Shown here piece after piece: positions 1 through 10,372 of a DNA stretch of 64,000 nucleotides. The stretch covers positions 1,889,001 to 1,953,000 of the forward strand of contig MCFH01000002.1 in NCBI GenBank assembly GCA_002104945.1, in the 5' to 3' direction. Made by a program: the position numbers and the translations under genes. Source of the DNA: Piromyces finnis. Its lineage: Eukaryota; Neocallimastigomycota; Neocallimastigomycetes; Neocallimastigales; Neocallimastigaceae. Under the pieces are notes generated by a model, which was given only the letters and a program-made list of their open reading frames with translations, was not told the origin of the DNA and searched no databases. The stretch's first letter is position 1. Every line of letters begins with the position of its first letter.

Positions 1-2718
1 AACACCACCAATTCCATATCCACAAGCATCAGATCTAATTATAAAAGGAACATCAAATTTAGGAAAACAAAGAATTGGTGCATTAACTAGGCAATATATC
101 AGATTTCTGAAACTTTGTTCTTGAATTTCTGTCCATTCATATTTAATTTTTTTCTTTAATAGTTTGCAAAGAGGAGCTGCAATAGCAGAATAATTTTCAA
201 TAAAATTTCTGTAATAACTAGTCATACCTAAAAATGAACGTAGTTCAGAAATATCTCGTGGTGGGTTCATTTCTTTAATAGATGCGACTTTCTTTTCCAA
301 AGGAAGTAAACCATCAATAGTAACCCGATGACCTAAAGCCTCTATTTCAAGTTGACAAAAAGAACATTTCTCAATATTTAACTTTAATTTGTTATTACGT
401 AAAATAGTAAAAACTTTTCTTAAGTCATTAATATGATTTTCAAAACTAGGAGAATAAATAATAATATCATCTAAATATATTTGAACACATTCATTAATTA
501 AATCGAAAAAGATACGATTCATTTCGCGCTGAAAAGTGGCAGGAGCATTAGTTAATCCAAAAGGCATAACTTTAAAATAATAGTTACCAAATTTAGTGGT
601 AAAAGAAGTTTTATCCATATCTTCTTTGAACATAGGAATTTGATGATATCCACTAAATAAATCGATTGTTGAAAAGATTTTTGAATCTTTAAGTGAGTCA
701 AAAATTTCTTTGATTTTAGGTAGGGCGTATGCATCTTTAACAGTTACATTATTTAATTTTCTAAAATCAATACAAAGGCGCCATTTTCCATTTTTCTTCT
801 TAACCATAACCACTGGAGAAGCCCACGGAGAATGAGACGGTTCAATTAGACCTTTATTAATTAGTTTTTCTAATTCTTCTTTTAAACCTGATAATTGAAC
901 TTGTGAAATATTATAAGCTTTTTGTTTAATAGGGCGCACATTATCCTCCAAAATAATGTGGTGTGGTAACAAATTTGATGGTTCCAAATCATCAGAAGAT
1001 ACAGCAATAACATCATTAAAATTTTTAAGAAGAGAACTAAATAAATTTTTATCAACATCGTTATCAACTTTGATATTAGAAATTATATTATTAATAATAT
1101 CCATTTTATTATTATTATTATTTTCTATTTTGTTAGGTCTATTTTCTTCAACTACAGCTAAAATAGTACTAGCGGTTATATCTTCATAATCAAAATAAAT
1201 ATCTTCTACATCATTGGAATAGCAAGAAAGAGCTTGGGATTGAAATATAGAAATATCTTCAACATCAACAATAGGAATAAATTTATTATCAGAAGATTTC
1301 AAAATTAATGTTTTATCAACTGTATCAATCATAATGCGATTTTCATTTTGTGTTTTAAATCCAATAATAGCATCATAAAATGAATCGTTTTTATCTGATA
1401 TTCTAAATATAGAATCAAATTCAATTTTGCCTATTTTTACATGAAGTTTCACTAGATCATATACTCTAGCAACATCATCAACCATTGCTTGTCTTATTCT
1501 TCCTCTAATTTGTCCTACAATTTCAAAATCTTTAATTTTATTATCTAAAAAGGAGCGCGTAATTAAATTTGTATTACTACATGCATCAATAAATATAGCT
1601 GCTGAATGGGAATTGATTGTACCATGAACAACTGCAACATCATGATCGTTTACTTTGGTTCTTCCATCGATATTAATGAAATTATTATTTAATTTATACA
1701 AATTATTATTATTTTCATCAACTTCAGTGGTACTAATAGTAATATTATCCAACTTTAAATTCTTTAATCCCTTAATTAATTCAGCTTTGGACGTTTTACT
1801 AACACCTAAAAGTTGTCCAAAAGTAATATTAGCTGGAGTATTTAATAAATCGGTACATATATTATATTCTTCTGAATCTTTTAGCATTTGGATTGAAGTT
1901 TTTGTTTTTATACTATTAGAATTATCACTAGGTAATATATTTTCCAAAGTGGATTCTTCATTTATACGCGTGTTTTTACGCGTTTTCTTTACCTTATTAG
2001 CTTCTTTCATATCTATATCGGTATTTAAACTAGTAGTCTTATTTTTCTTTGATTTATCTTCATTTTCTAATTTAAAATTTACTTTCCTGGTTTTATTATT
2101 CTTATCAATTGAATTATCATTAATATTATTATTCAATTTTATATTATTATTTATATCTTTTTCATTATTATTATTATCCGAAGTGTTATCTTTAATATTG
2201 CTATAATTATTTTTATTATTGATATTGATATTGTTATTAATATTATTATTATCATTATTATTTAAATTATTATTGTTAAAATTATTACTAGAATTATTAG
2301 TATTATTATTGGTATTAAAATTATTATTATAGATATCATCAAAATTATTACTAATATTATTGTTAAAATTATTTTCATTTGTAATATTGCTATTCATATT
2401 ATTAAAATTGTTATTATTCATATTATTATTTAAATTAGTTTTATTCATATTATTAATGTTATTATTAGTGTTAATATTAGTATTAATATTTTTAAAATTA
2501 TTCTTTTCTCTTTCTGTATTAGGAATTCTGGAATATGGATTTTTAGCTTTTAATTTCTCATCTCGATGTCTTTTAGCTGCAGCAACAATAGCTTCATAAT
2601 TAGGTGAATAAGTAGTTGCTGTAACATCGGGATTCATTGTATTATTATTATTATAGTAATAGTTATTATTAGTGTTGGCAGTTTGATTAACGGAAGTTTG
2701 CCCTCTTCCATAACCTAG
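1..2718 (-). CDS. Element A Pol, partial (protease, RT, start of RNase H)
   Basis: This is the Pol frame of a Ty3/Gypsy element, open from the left edge of the window to 2718 and entered from Gag by -1 frameshifting. From the N-terminus I read an Asn-rich linker (about 2100-2700), a retropepsin-like segment near 1560-1600 reading FIDACSNTNLI, then reverse transcriptase with LCIDFRKLN, FSTIDLFSGYHQIP, VMPFGLTNAPATFQ and the catalytic YLDDIIIYS. A possible RNase H start, SDACGYGIGG, lies at the left edge. The protease motif is odd: D-A-C stands where DSG or DTG is usual, though the aspartate is kept. The RT wording (FSGYHQIP, VKDAYALPKI) differs from all other RTs here, so A belongs to another Gypsy lineage. 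Integrase and the 3' LTR lie outside the window. No stop was found in the stretches I translated. Confidence 0.85.
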
Positions 2719-2724
2719 TTTTTT
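2692..2724 (-). promoter_or_regulatory. Element A Gag-Pol -1 frameshift site
   Basis: On the minus strand the heptamer A-AAA-AAC (2718-2724) is in the correct Gag phase and is followed directly by the Gag stop TAG (2715-2717). Eight bases further on, GGAAG pairs with CTTCC around an 8-nt loop (2692-2709). The Pol frame is exactly the -1 frame from the heptamer. This is the standard architecture of a programmed -1 frameshift; frameshifting itself is inferred. Confidence 0.75.
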
Positions 2725-3644
2725 GTATAATATGTAGAGTTCATGTGTGGGCAAAATCTGGCAATATGACCTGGTTCATGGCAGAAATAACAGGTCTTTA
2801 TGTGTAAGTTCTGCATTCCGTTAATCAAATCATTCATTTCATCATTTTGATTATTAATGCTAGTAGTTAATCTTGTATTATTATTAGAATTTGATATATT
2901 AGAATATTGTGTACTAGCACCATTATTCATACTATTATAGCTTTTACTATAATTAACATTATTACCATTATTATTACTATTATTATTAACATTATTATTT
3001 ACTTTAATATTATGTGGAGGATTGTAATTATTGTAATTATTCGAATATCTAGGCCTACTATAAGTATAATTCGAATTATTATAATTGTTATTATTAGTAC
3101 GACGGTAGTTCATAGACGAAGTACTAGCTCTAAGATTTGGACCATTATGAATTTCATAATATCTTTCAGCAATCCCCATAGCATCTTCAATTGATTTTGG
3201 ATCTGCGAATGCAACCTTTTCATAAACATCATCTTGTGCAACTAGAGCGAATTCATAGTCATACACAGAAATCTTGTCTTTGAATTCATCTGGCAGATCA
3301 TCATAAAGCTTCATAAACTTTTTATCAAATTCTAATACATTTTCATTAACTTCAATTTTTAACATTTTTAATTTCCTAAATTTGGCAGCTTTATCATTGT
3401 TTGAATGATATTTCTTCATAAGTATTACTTTACATTCATTAAGAGATAAGTCTCTATTTACTTTTCTCCTATGTTCCAGAATCGCTTTGGTAGCTTCTTC
3501 ACGCGTACTAGCCAAAATATAACGGTAGATATCTTCATTAGCTACCTTTTCTATAGCTAACCAATTTTCTAAAAGATCCACCCAGGTATCTACATCTTGG
3601 TTAGTTCCTCCAATTGTTGGAAGTGGAATTTTAAATTCACCCAT
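2715..3644 (-). CDS. gag: Element A Gag (capsid and nucleocapsid)
   Basis: A 309-residue Gag polyprotein, expected to form the cytoplasmic virus-like particle and bind element RNA. The N-terminal 170 residues have the retrotransposon capsid pattern (LENWLAIEKV, WVDLL, FRKLKMLKIEVNENVLEFDKKF). Residues about 180-270 are an Asn-rich low-complexity region. A single zinc knuckle CYFCHEPGHIARFC (CX2CX4HX4C) sits at about 284-297, close to the C-terminus. The ATG at 3644 is the first in frame and follows an AT-rich leader. The stop falls directly behind a slippery heptamer that leads into Pol in the -1 frame. The frame is intact. Confidence 0.85.
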   Translation of the reverse strand: MGEFKIPLPTIGGTNQDVDTWVDLLENWLAIEKVANEDIYRYILASTREEATKAILEHRRKVNRDLSLNECKVILMKKYHSNNDKAAKFRKLKMLKIEVNENVLEFDKKFMKLYDDLPDEFKDKISVYDYEFALVAQDDVYEKVAFADPKSIEDAMGIAERYYEIHNGPNLRASTSSMNYRRTNNNNYNNSNYTYSRPRYSNNYNNYNPPHNIKVNNNVNNNSNNNGNNVNYSKSYNSMNNGASTQYSNISNSNNNTRLTTSINNQNDEMNDLINGMQNLHIKTCYFCHEPGHIARFCPHMNSTYYTKN

Positions 3645-4462
3645 TATTGAATTGAAAATAGAATAAATAATTAATTGGTAATATTATATGAAATAAAAAA
3701 AAAAAATAAAATAAAAATAAATGTAATTCTTAATTATAAGATTAAAATAATGTAAATAATACAATATTTTAATTCTCTTTAAATAAAATAAAATAAAATA
3801 AAATAATTAAAATAGTTAGAATTAAAATAAGTAAGAAGATACAATATTTTAATTCACTTAGATAATGATAATTATAAAATAATTAGAATTAAAATAAGTA
3901 AGAGAATACAATATTTTAATTCACTTAAAATAATATGAAAATTTCTTTAAAATAAAACTCACTATAACTAATATAGTTGGTAGTAAGCTTAATCAGATAT
4001 TATAAAATAAGTAAAAATATTATAAAATATGTAATAATAATTCTTAAATATAAAATTCTTTATATATAATATAATGTTATATAGTAATATAACATAAAAC
4101 TTTTCAAACTATTGAATAAAAATAAAATAAATAATCTACCAACTAATAAACATATATGAATAAAAGATTAATCGTTTTTATTCTGGTCCGATTTCCCCAG
4201 TTTCTCTTATTCAATTATATAAAAATAATAAAATTGTATTAATAATAATATTCTTGTGGATATTAGAATATAACTTGACTAAAGTAAATACTCTAAATTT
4301 CACAAAATACAAAGGTAAAATAAAGAAAATAAAAATAACAATTAATTCAATTCAATAATATCGCGTTTATTTTCCACTTAATAATAAAACACTCAAACTA
4401 AATAATTAAATTCACCTATATTATAGATTTAATTAACTAATATTAATATCTTTTATTCTACA
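3645..4462 (-). other. Element A leader with about 68-bp repeats
   Basis: An approximately 820-bp untranslated leader between Gag and the primer-binding site. It holds three imperfect copies of a roughly 68-bp unit (about 3745-3935), each with the block ACAATATTTTAATTC and, in two, GAATTAAAATAAGTAAGA. The rest is AT-rich without recognisable signal. Confidence 0.55.
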
Positions 4463-4480
4463 ACCTCACACTTCGCACCA
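4463..4480 (-). promoter_or_regulatory. Element A tRNA-type primer-binding site
   Basis: On the minus strand the sequence is TGGTGCGAAGTGTGAGGT, i.e. the complement of a tRNA 3' end finishing in CCA. It starts three bases after a CA dinucleotide that can end an LTR. The tRNA identity is not determined. Every other family in the window has a self-complementary site here instead. Confidence 0.5.
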
Positions 4481-4483
4481 ATT

Positions 4484-4929
4484 TGATATAAGTTTCTTTT
4501 ATGTTGTAGTAATTTAATATTAGTTTATTTATAATTTATTATATTAGGTGAAAAATATTTTATTACTATTAACTTCTCTCTTATTAATAATTTCACTTAT
4601 AATATTTTCTTATTAATTATTAAAGCTCTTCCCTTTCTAATTATTAATTATTTTTACATGAATATTTTTATATTATAAAATTCCTATAATTGAATATCAA
4701 TTATATAATGTAATGTATTCATAATATATGAATAATAATTAAATAGGATATAATATTATATATTTTACATTTTATATGAAATATTACTATATAAGGAAAG
4801 GTAATGTAATACAAATAAGTATTACAATAAAATTAATACTAATATATAATATTAATATTTAAGAATATAATGAAATATGTACATGAATTCTATAACTAAT
4901 ATATAAATAATGTATTATAATATATATCA
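4484..4929 (-). repeat. Element A 5' LTR (tentative)
   Basis: The inner end is set by the primer-binding site. The outer end at 4929 is a guess from the terminal match TGATATA/TATATCA on the two ends. The second LTR is off the window, so the limits cannot be confirmed by comparison. Confidence 0.35.
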
Positions 4930-5478
4930 ATTATTATATTATTATTATGAAATATTATATATAAATTTCTAAAGATGAAATTGAATATTTTAAATAATAA
5001 AAATTATTTTAAATATTGGCTAATATGTAGCTAGACATATTAATTTCATATCACAATAATATGTGACTTAAACATATTATTATATTAGTAAATTTTTTTA
5101 ATATTAAATTTATATAGGTTTTACTATAATATTAATTATTTCTATAATGTATAAAAATGTAATGTAAATGCATATCAAATGTAAGAATATGTAATGTAAA
5201 AGAATAATGTAGATATATAATCCATATAATTCCAGCCGTATAATTGAACAATTAGTTATTAAGTCAACCCCATTTATCAATACAATGATACATTGAAGAT
5301 ATTATCTTAATTCTATAAATGAATATAGAAAGCAATAATATTTGTATCTAAAATTTAATAAATAAAAATAAATAAAATAAAATAAATAATTTTTATACTT
5401 GTTCATTTGCAAGTGTTAGTTTTATAATATAAAATTTACTTCATTTAATTTAAATTATAAAATTATAATATTATTTAA
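4930..5478. other. AT-rich spacer, nothing recognised
   Basis: About 550 bp with no convincing reading frame and no clear match to the other repeats in the window. It could be the outer part of the element A LTR or older decayed DNA. Confidence 0.3.
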
Positions 5479-5940
5479 TGTAAAGGTTTTATATTCAAAA
5501 TAGATTATAAAATTTTACAATAAAACAAAACACAAAATAAAAATAAAAAAAATAAAACAAAAAAACAAGATATATTTTAAAATTCTCCTTTATTAGTTTT
5601 ATTTAGCTATTAACTAAATTATGGTCAATAACAATTACATCGTGATTGGTATCACTATTATCACTTTTTTTTTATTTTTATTTTTTTTTTATCTTCACAA
5701 TTATCACCTACAACAATATATATATAAATCAGTTTTAATTAAGAAAATTTACATGTATTTATATTTTTTGTAAAATATATTTTAATATACTATCTTATTT
5801 AATTATACATATATTCAATATAAAATAAATAAAACTAATTTAATACTAATTTAATTAAATGATAAAATAATAAAAATAAATTAAAACTAATTAATTACAC
5901 TTTTGATTCAATTTGAGTAAACTGCAAATTAAATACAGTC
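5479..5940 (-). repeat. Family D LTR, left part (split by element B)
   Basis: Starts TGTAAAGG and continues, after the B insertion, at 18418-18714, giving a roughly 754-bp LTR ending CTTTACA. It holds the block ATAACAATTAC (5628-5638), whose complement is the self-primer of the B/C/D families. The plus-strand copies at 58360-59381 and the LTRs of element C are relatives. The split has the target duplication CAGTC (5936-5940 and 18418-18422). Confidence 0.75.
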
Positions 5941-6545
5941 TGTAATGTTGAACACTGAAAGAATAGATTAGGATATCTATTCTATTACAATAACACAAAA
6001 ATTCGAAAAAATAAAATAAAAAATTGTTTTATAAAATATCTTTTATTATAATAGAATTTTAATAATAACAATTACATCGATAAAATGATGAAAAATATCT
6101 TCTATTTATATTTTTCCTAAATACATTTATATTATATTATAACTATTTATTTCTTATATATTATTATTTAAAATCTACACTAAAATCTTAATTATTAATA
6201 AATATTTAAACTATAACTATTTTTAGTAAAATACAATTGGCAATTCAAATTAAGTACTATTTAATTTGAATATGTGCCCATGTATTATTGATATATTAAT
6301 CATTTATTATTTATCTATTTCTATAAAAAAACAATACTAAAACTAGGGATTTAAATTGAGAATATTAATTTACTTGTTAAACATTAAAAATAAATTAATA
6401 ATTTATTTTGTTTTAAACTTTAATTATTAATAAATAAATTATGTCTCATTTTCTTTTTCTGAATATAATTTGTGTAACTTAAACAATAATACTTGTGGCT
6501 TAAGTTACATTAAAGATATCAAACAGAGGCGTTTGATATCTTTAC
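5941..6545 (-). repeat. Element B 3' LTR
   Basis: 605 bp, TG...CA in both orientations, ending next to the polypurine tract. Its inner end carries a short inverted repeat around AAACAGAGGCGTTT flanked by GATATC blocks. It matches 17812-18417 almost base for base. Confidence 0.9.
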
Positions 6546-6582
6546 AATCTCTCTCTCTAAGTCGAGCTCCTGCGAGATTAAT
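6546..6582 (-). promoter_or_regulatory. Element B polypurine tract and conserved upstream box
   Basis: On the minus strand the purine run AGAGAGAGAGAT abuts the LTR start TGTAAAG. Just upstream is CTCGCAGGAGCTCGACTTAG, which is almost the same in element C, D, K and the tail at 60116-60292. The run is the likely plus-strand primer; the role of the conserved box is unknown. Confidence 0.7.
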
Positions 6583-7677
6583 TTATAAGGAATCTTTTCT
6601 CGAAGGAATTTCAATTACAAATGGTTGGTATCTGTGCTTGATTAGATTACCAACTTTATTCTTTCTAATTTTCATGGAGGAGTCGTTCGACTTATATTTT
6701 GACTTTTTAGAGTTTCTTTCAAACTCTTGTATTAATTGTTTATCTGGAATCTGATCTTCAGAAATCCAAGTGGATTTGTCAAATCCTTTCCATGATAACT
6801 TATAAAATGTTTCACCATTAACAGATTTCATCTTTTCAATTTTCTCTGGAATTTTTTCAATTAAATCTGTGTTAAGGTGAATGTTCCTCTTCCTACGATT
6901 AGACCTGTCGTTAAACTTGTTTTCAAAGTATGGTTCTAACAATGAAACATGAAAGACTGGATGACATCTCATTGTCTTTGGAAGTTTCAATTTGAAAGCG
7001 AGAGAACTAACTTTTCCAATTATCTCAAATGGGCCAAGCATTTGAGGTGCTAATTTTCTCTTTAGGTTAGTTCCAGGAGAATCTTTCAATAACCATACCT
7101 TCTTTCCCACTTCGAACTCCGGGGGAATCATTCTCTTCATATCGGCATATTTCTTATATGTTTCTTTTGCTTTTTCTAAGTTTTCTTTTAATAATTTAAA
7201 GTTTTCATTCATATCAATTACTCTTTGTTCAGCTCTACTAGGTCTATCATTAGCTGGAATTTCTAAGCTGAACTTTGGATGAAAACCATAATTAGCAAAG
7301 AATGGAGATTGATTTATAGATTGTTGTAAAGTATTATTATATGCAAATTCAGCAAATGGGATAAGATCAACCCAGTTATTCTGCTTTTTATTTATAAAAC
7401 AACGGAAATATTGTTCTAATATGCCGTTCACCCTCTCCGTTTGACCATCTGTCTGCGGATGGTTGGCAGTTGATAATGAATGATTGATATTAAGAAGGTC
7501 ACAAAGTCTTGACCAAAAGTCAGAAGTAAATTGCGAGCCTCTATCAGAAATGATGGAATCAGGAAGACCATGTAAACGGAAGACATTAGCAATAAAAGCA
7601 TCAGCAGCAATCGAAGCAGTAGGAAGACAACGTAAAGGAATGGCGTGAGCAAATTTAGTAAATCTATCGACAACAAC
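6583..7677 (-). CDS. Element B Pol, C-terminal part (integrase core to chromodomain)
   Basis: Continues the frame of 13837-17339 across element C. It opens with VVDRFTKFAH of the integrase core, then SDRGSQFTS (second catalytic Asp) and TDGQTERVNGILEQ (catalytic Glu). A GPF/Y-type module (QMLGPFEIIGKV, HPVFHVSLLEPYF) follows. The chromodomain-like segment YKLSWKGFDKSTWISEDQI comes next, then a basic tail ending RYQPFVIEIPSRKDSL. The product integrates cDNA; the chromodomain would direct it to marked chromatin. No stop lies in the frame from 7677 to 6583. Confidence 0.9.
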   Translation of the reverse strand, partial: VVVDRFTKFAHAIPLRCLPTASIAADAFIANVFRLHGLPDSIISDRGSQFTSDFWSRLCDLLNINHSLSTANHPQTDGQTERVNGILEQYFRCFINKKQNNWVDLIPFAEFAYNNTLQQSINQSPFFANYGFHPKFSLEIPANDRPSRAEQRVIDMNENFKLLKENLEKAKETYKKYADMKRMIPPEFEVGKKVWLLKDSPGTNLKRKLAPQMLGPFEIIGKVSSLAFKLKLPKTMRCHPVFHVSLLEPYFENKFNDRSNRRKRNIHLNTDLIEKIPEKIEKMKSVNGETFYKLSWKGFDKSTWISEDQIPDKQLIQEFERNSKKSKYKSNDSSMKIRKNKVGNLIKHRYQPFVIEIPSRKDSL

Positions 7678-8469
7678 TGTAAAGATATAATATATATCTT
7701 TAGATTATTTAATAATTAATTATTAATTATTAAATAATAAATTAATATTTAGTAAAACTGATTATAAAATTTTTGAGTAAATTTTATGGAATAATTTAAT
7801 AATAAATTATTTTATAATAATTCCGTTAAATTTAAATTAAGATAAATATTTAAGTTTAAGGAATAAACGAATTTTAATTAAATTTAAATATTTCAAATAT
7901 TTTAAATAATTAAAATATTTTTCAAATACTTTTTATTTAGTTTTAGAATAGATTATACTTTTTTATTTAAATTTAGAATAGTTTAATAATTTTAACTTAG
8001 TTTTAAAAATAGATTTATTTATATTTCAATAGGAAATATATTAAGAATAGTATTGATAATATTAAATTAATTTATAGAAAATACATGGGCTTTATTCAAT
8101 TTTGAGTTTACTCAAATTGAATTAAAAGTATAATGAATTAGTTTAGTTTAGTTCTGTTATTTTATTATTTAATTAAATTAGTTTTGTTTATTTTATATTA
8201 AATATATGTTTATTTAAATAGAATAATATATTAGAATATAATTATGAAAAAATATAAATACATGTAATTTTTATTTGTTAAATCGATGTAATTGTTATTT
8301 TCAATTTTTTAATTATTAACTATTATATAGTTAATAATATTTTTAAGAGTTTAAATAAAAATGTTTTTTTTTTAAAATAAAAATTTAATGTTTTATTTTT
8401 TTATTTTTGTGTTAATAAAAATTGTTTTGTTTTAAGTATAAAATCTGTTTTAAATTTTATACTTTTACA
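7678..8469 (+). repeat. Element C 5' LTR
   Basis: 792 bp, from TGTAAAGATATA to ACTTTTACA. Contains TATAAATA at 8253-8260 and the self-primer block at 8288-8298. Confidence 0.9.
8253..8298 (+). promoter_or_regulatory. Element C promoter and self-primer
   Basis: TATAAATA (8253-8260) lies 35 bp before GTAATTGTTAT (8288-8298). This 11-mer is the exact complement of the 11 bases after the LTR. If transcription starts at 8288 the RNA 5' end can fold onto the primer-binding site, as in Tf1. Confidence 0.7.
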
Positions 8470-8480
8470 ATAACAATTAC
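8470..8480 (+). promoter_or_regulatory. Element C primer-binding site
   Basis: ATAACAATTAC starts at the base after the LTR terminal CA and complements 8288-8298 over 11 bases without mismatch. No tRNA-like TGG is present. Confidence 0.7.
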
Positions 8481-8614
8481 CTTTTCTTATTAAAAAACAC
8501 GTTTTATATTTAATAATAAAACAATTTTTATTTTCTGAAGTTACAACATTGGGAATTGCTACCGTAGAAAATTTGGAACTTTTCGGAAATTTTTTCTCTT
8601 CGGAAATTTTTTTT

Positions 8615-8870
8615 TGTCTACTTGAGTAGCCTACCTTGTGGAACTATTTATGGTGTAACTTCTGTCAGTGTAACATTAATTTTGTGTTACCCTACTTTGT
8701 GAAATTCTAAATAAATTTTGTGAAACACTACTTTGTGGAACTATAATTGTGGAATTTTTACCTACTTGTGGAACACTACCTTGTGAAATCCTTCCTTCGT
8801 GGAATTCTTTTGAACGAATCTCGTGGAACTTTGCTTGTGGAACTTCTACTCTGTGAAACTTTCCTTTTTA
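8615..8870 (+). repeat. Degenerate short repeats of CTTGTGGAACT type in element C
   Basis: About ten to twelve imperfect copies of CTACTTTGTGGAAC-like units (for example 8622, 8691, 8727, 8761, 8818), irregularly spaced. No open frame runs through them. The B leader has a different tandem repeat at the same place, so leader repeats seem a family habit. Confidence 0.6.
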
Positions 8871-9014
8871 TATTGGAATTGGAATAAGTGTAACTCTACT
8901 GTATGGAACAATGAAATCTTTATATATAAAATCTATCTGTAATACTAATAGAAATATATTTATGAAATACTCTTGTTTTTAAATTGATGAAACTCTTTTA
9001 AAATTAAATTTAAT

Positions 9015-10372
9015 TATAATATACTATAAAAAGAACTCGCCCGACACCGTTTGATAGGATAGAGTCTGAGCGACATCTTTTATACATAGTATATTATAAA
9101 TTAAATTGGATATATACAATTAAAAGAGTAAATTAAATCAAAAAATTAATTGCAAAGTAAGAAAATTAAAACTTATTTAAAAAGAAAGAAAATTAAGAAA
9201 AAGTTAATAAAATTTTAAAATTATTTAAATATATTGAGAAATAAGTGAATTAGTATGTTGATTTCACTTATTTGAATGAATTATTAATTGTTATTTTGAA
9301 ATGAACTTATTATATACTTAAAAGACCTCGCTCGACACCGTTTGATAGGATAGAGTCTGAGCGACATCTTTTAAACATGGTATATAATAATTATAGAATT
9401 ATTTAAAATATATTGAGAAATATGAAAATTAAAATTTTGATATTTATTAATTAAAATGAAATTGAGAAATAAGTGAATTAAAATGTAAATATCACCTATT
9501 GGAAAAAGTTATTTTATTGAAATATATTTATTATATATTATAAAAGACCTCGCTCGACACCTTTTGATAGGATAGAGTCTGAGCGACATCTTTAGATATT
9601 GTATATAATAAATTAAATTGAATATATAATTAAAACAAATTAAAATTTGATTATATAATAAGTAAATTTGAAATGAATTTATTATATACATAAAAGACCT
9701 CGCTCGACACCTTTTGATAGGATAGAGTCTGAGCGACATCTTTTAGATATAGTATATAATAAATTAAAATTAAGAAATGAATTAAAATTTTACAATAAAA
9801 GTAAAAGTAATAAATGTGTAAAGTTAGCTAAATAAATAAATTATTCTTTATTATAATAAGATTTCGATGACACCTTTTTAGAGGACAGAGTCAGATCGAC
9901 ATCTTTTTGGGAAATAGTATATAATAAATTAAATTGAAAATACTATAAATTAATTTAACTTGAAAATTTGAAATATATAATTTAATTTAATGAAGTTAGA
10001 AAATGATTTGATATTTAAAATTACTTTTAAAATAATTTAATTTTATACTAAATAAATAATTCGATGACACCTTTTCTTTAAAGGATAGAGTCAGGTCGAC
10101 TTCTTTAATATGAAGATACAATATAAATTCGATTAACTAACTAAATAAATAAAATATATTCAAGGATTATATATTATTAATTAAATTAGATAAATACAAT
10201 TAAGAAGTTTATTAAATAATATATTAAAATATTATGAAGTAATACGAAAACGAGCTTAAAAAAAAAAAAATAATTTAATTTCATTGTAATAACATGTTTT
10301 ATACTTTATAAAGAATTCGCTGACACCAGTTGATAGGATGGAGTTGACTTCTTTTATATAAAGGTGTATTTT
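9015..10372 (+). ncRNA. Array of seven structured hairpin repeats in element C
   Basis: Copies at about 9015-9098, 9307-9390, 9526-9612, 9676-9765, 9847-9929, 10061-10100 and 10297-10372. The shared core is GACACC, a variable loop, then GG, AYAGA and GTC. In copies 2-4 TCGCTC pairs with GAGCGA. In copy 5 this becomes TCGAT/ATCGA, so the pairing is kept while the bases change. Outer arms pair over up to 13-14 bp (9015-9027 with 9086-9098; 9676-9689 with 9752-9765). Copy 6 adds CCTTT/AAAGG in the loop. Copies 5-7 are progressively more divergent. I do not recognise the motif; a structured RNA is inferred from the compensatory changes. Confidence 0.7.

Noticed and set aside
1655-2206. 183-residue hydrophobic plus-strand frame
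   Set aside because: It is antisense to the Asn-rich linker of element A Pol; the Leu/Ile/Phe-rich product is what AAT/AAC-rich coding sequence gives on the other strand.
2907-3194. 95-residue Ile/Thr-rich plus-strand frame
   Set aside because: Antisense shadow of the Asn-rich part of element A Gag.
9030-9085. Hairpin repeats of element C as hammerhead ribozymes
   Set aside because: CTGAGCGA resembles the CUGANGA box, but it has one base too many, is not kept in copies 5-7, and there is no GAAA partner.
9509-9739. A 76-residue open frame across the hairpin array
   Set aside because: It is created by two copies of the repeat read on the minus strand (repeated RLYPIKRCRARS); it lacks conservation in the other copies and shows no domain.
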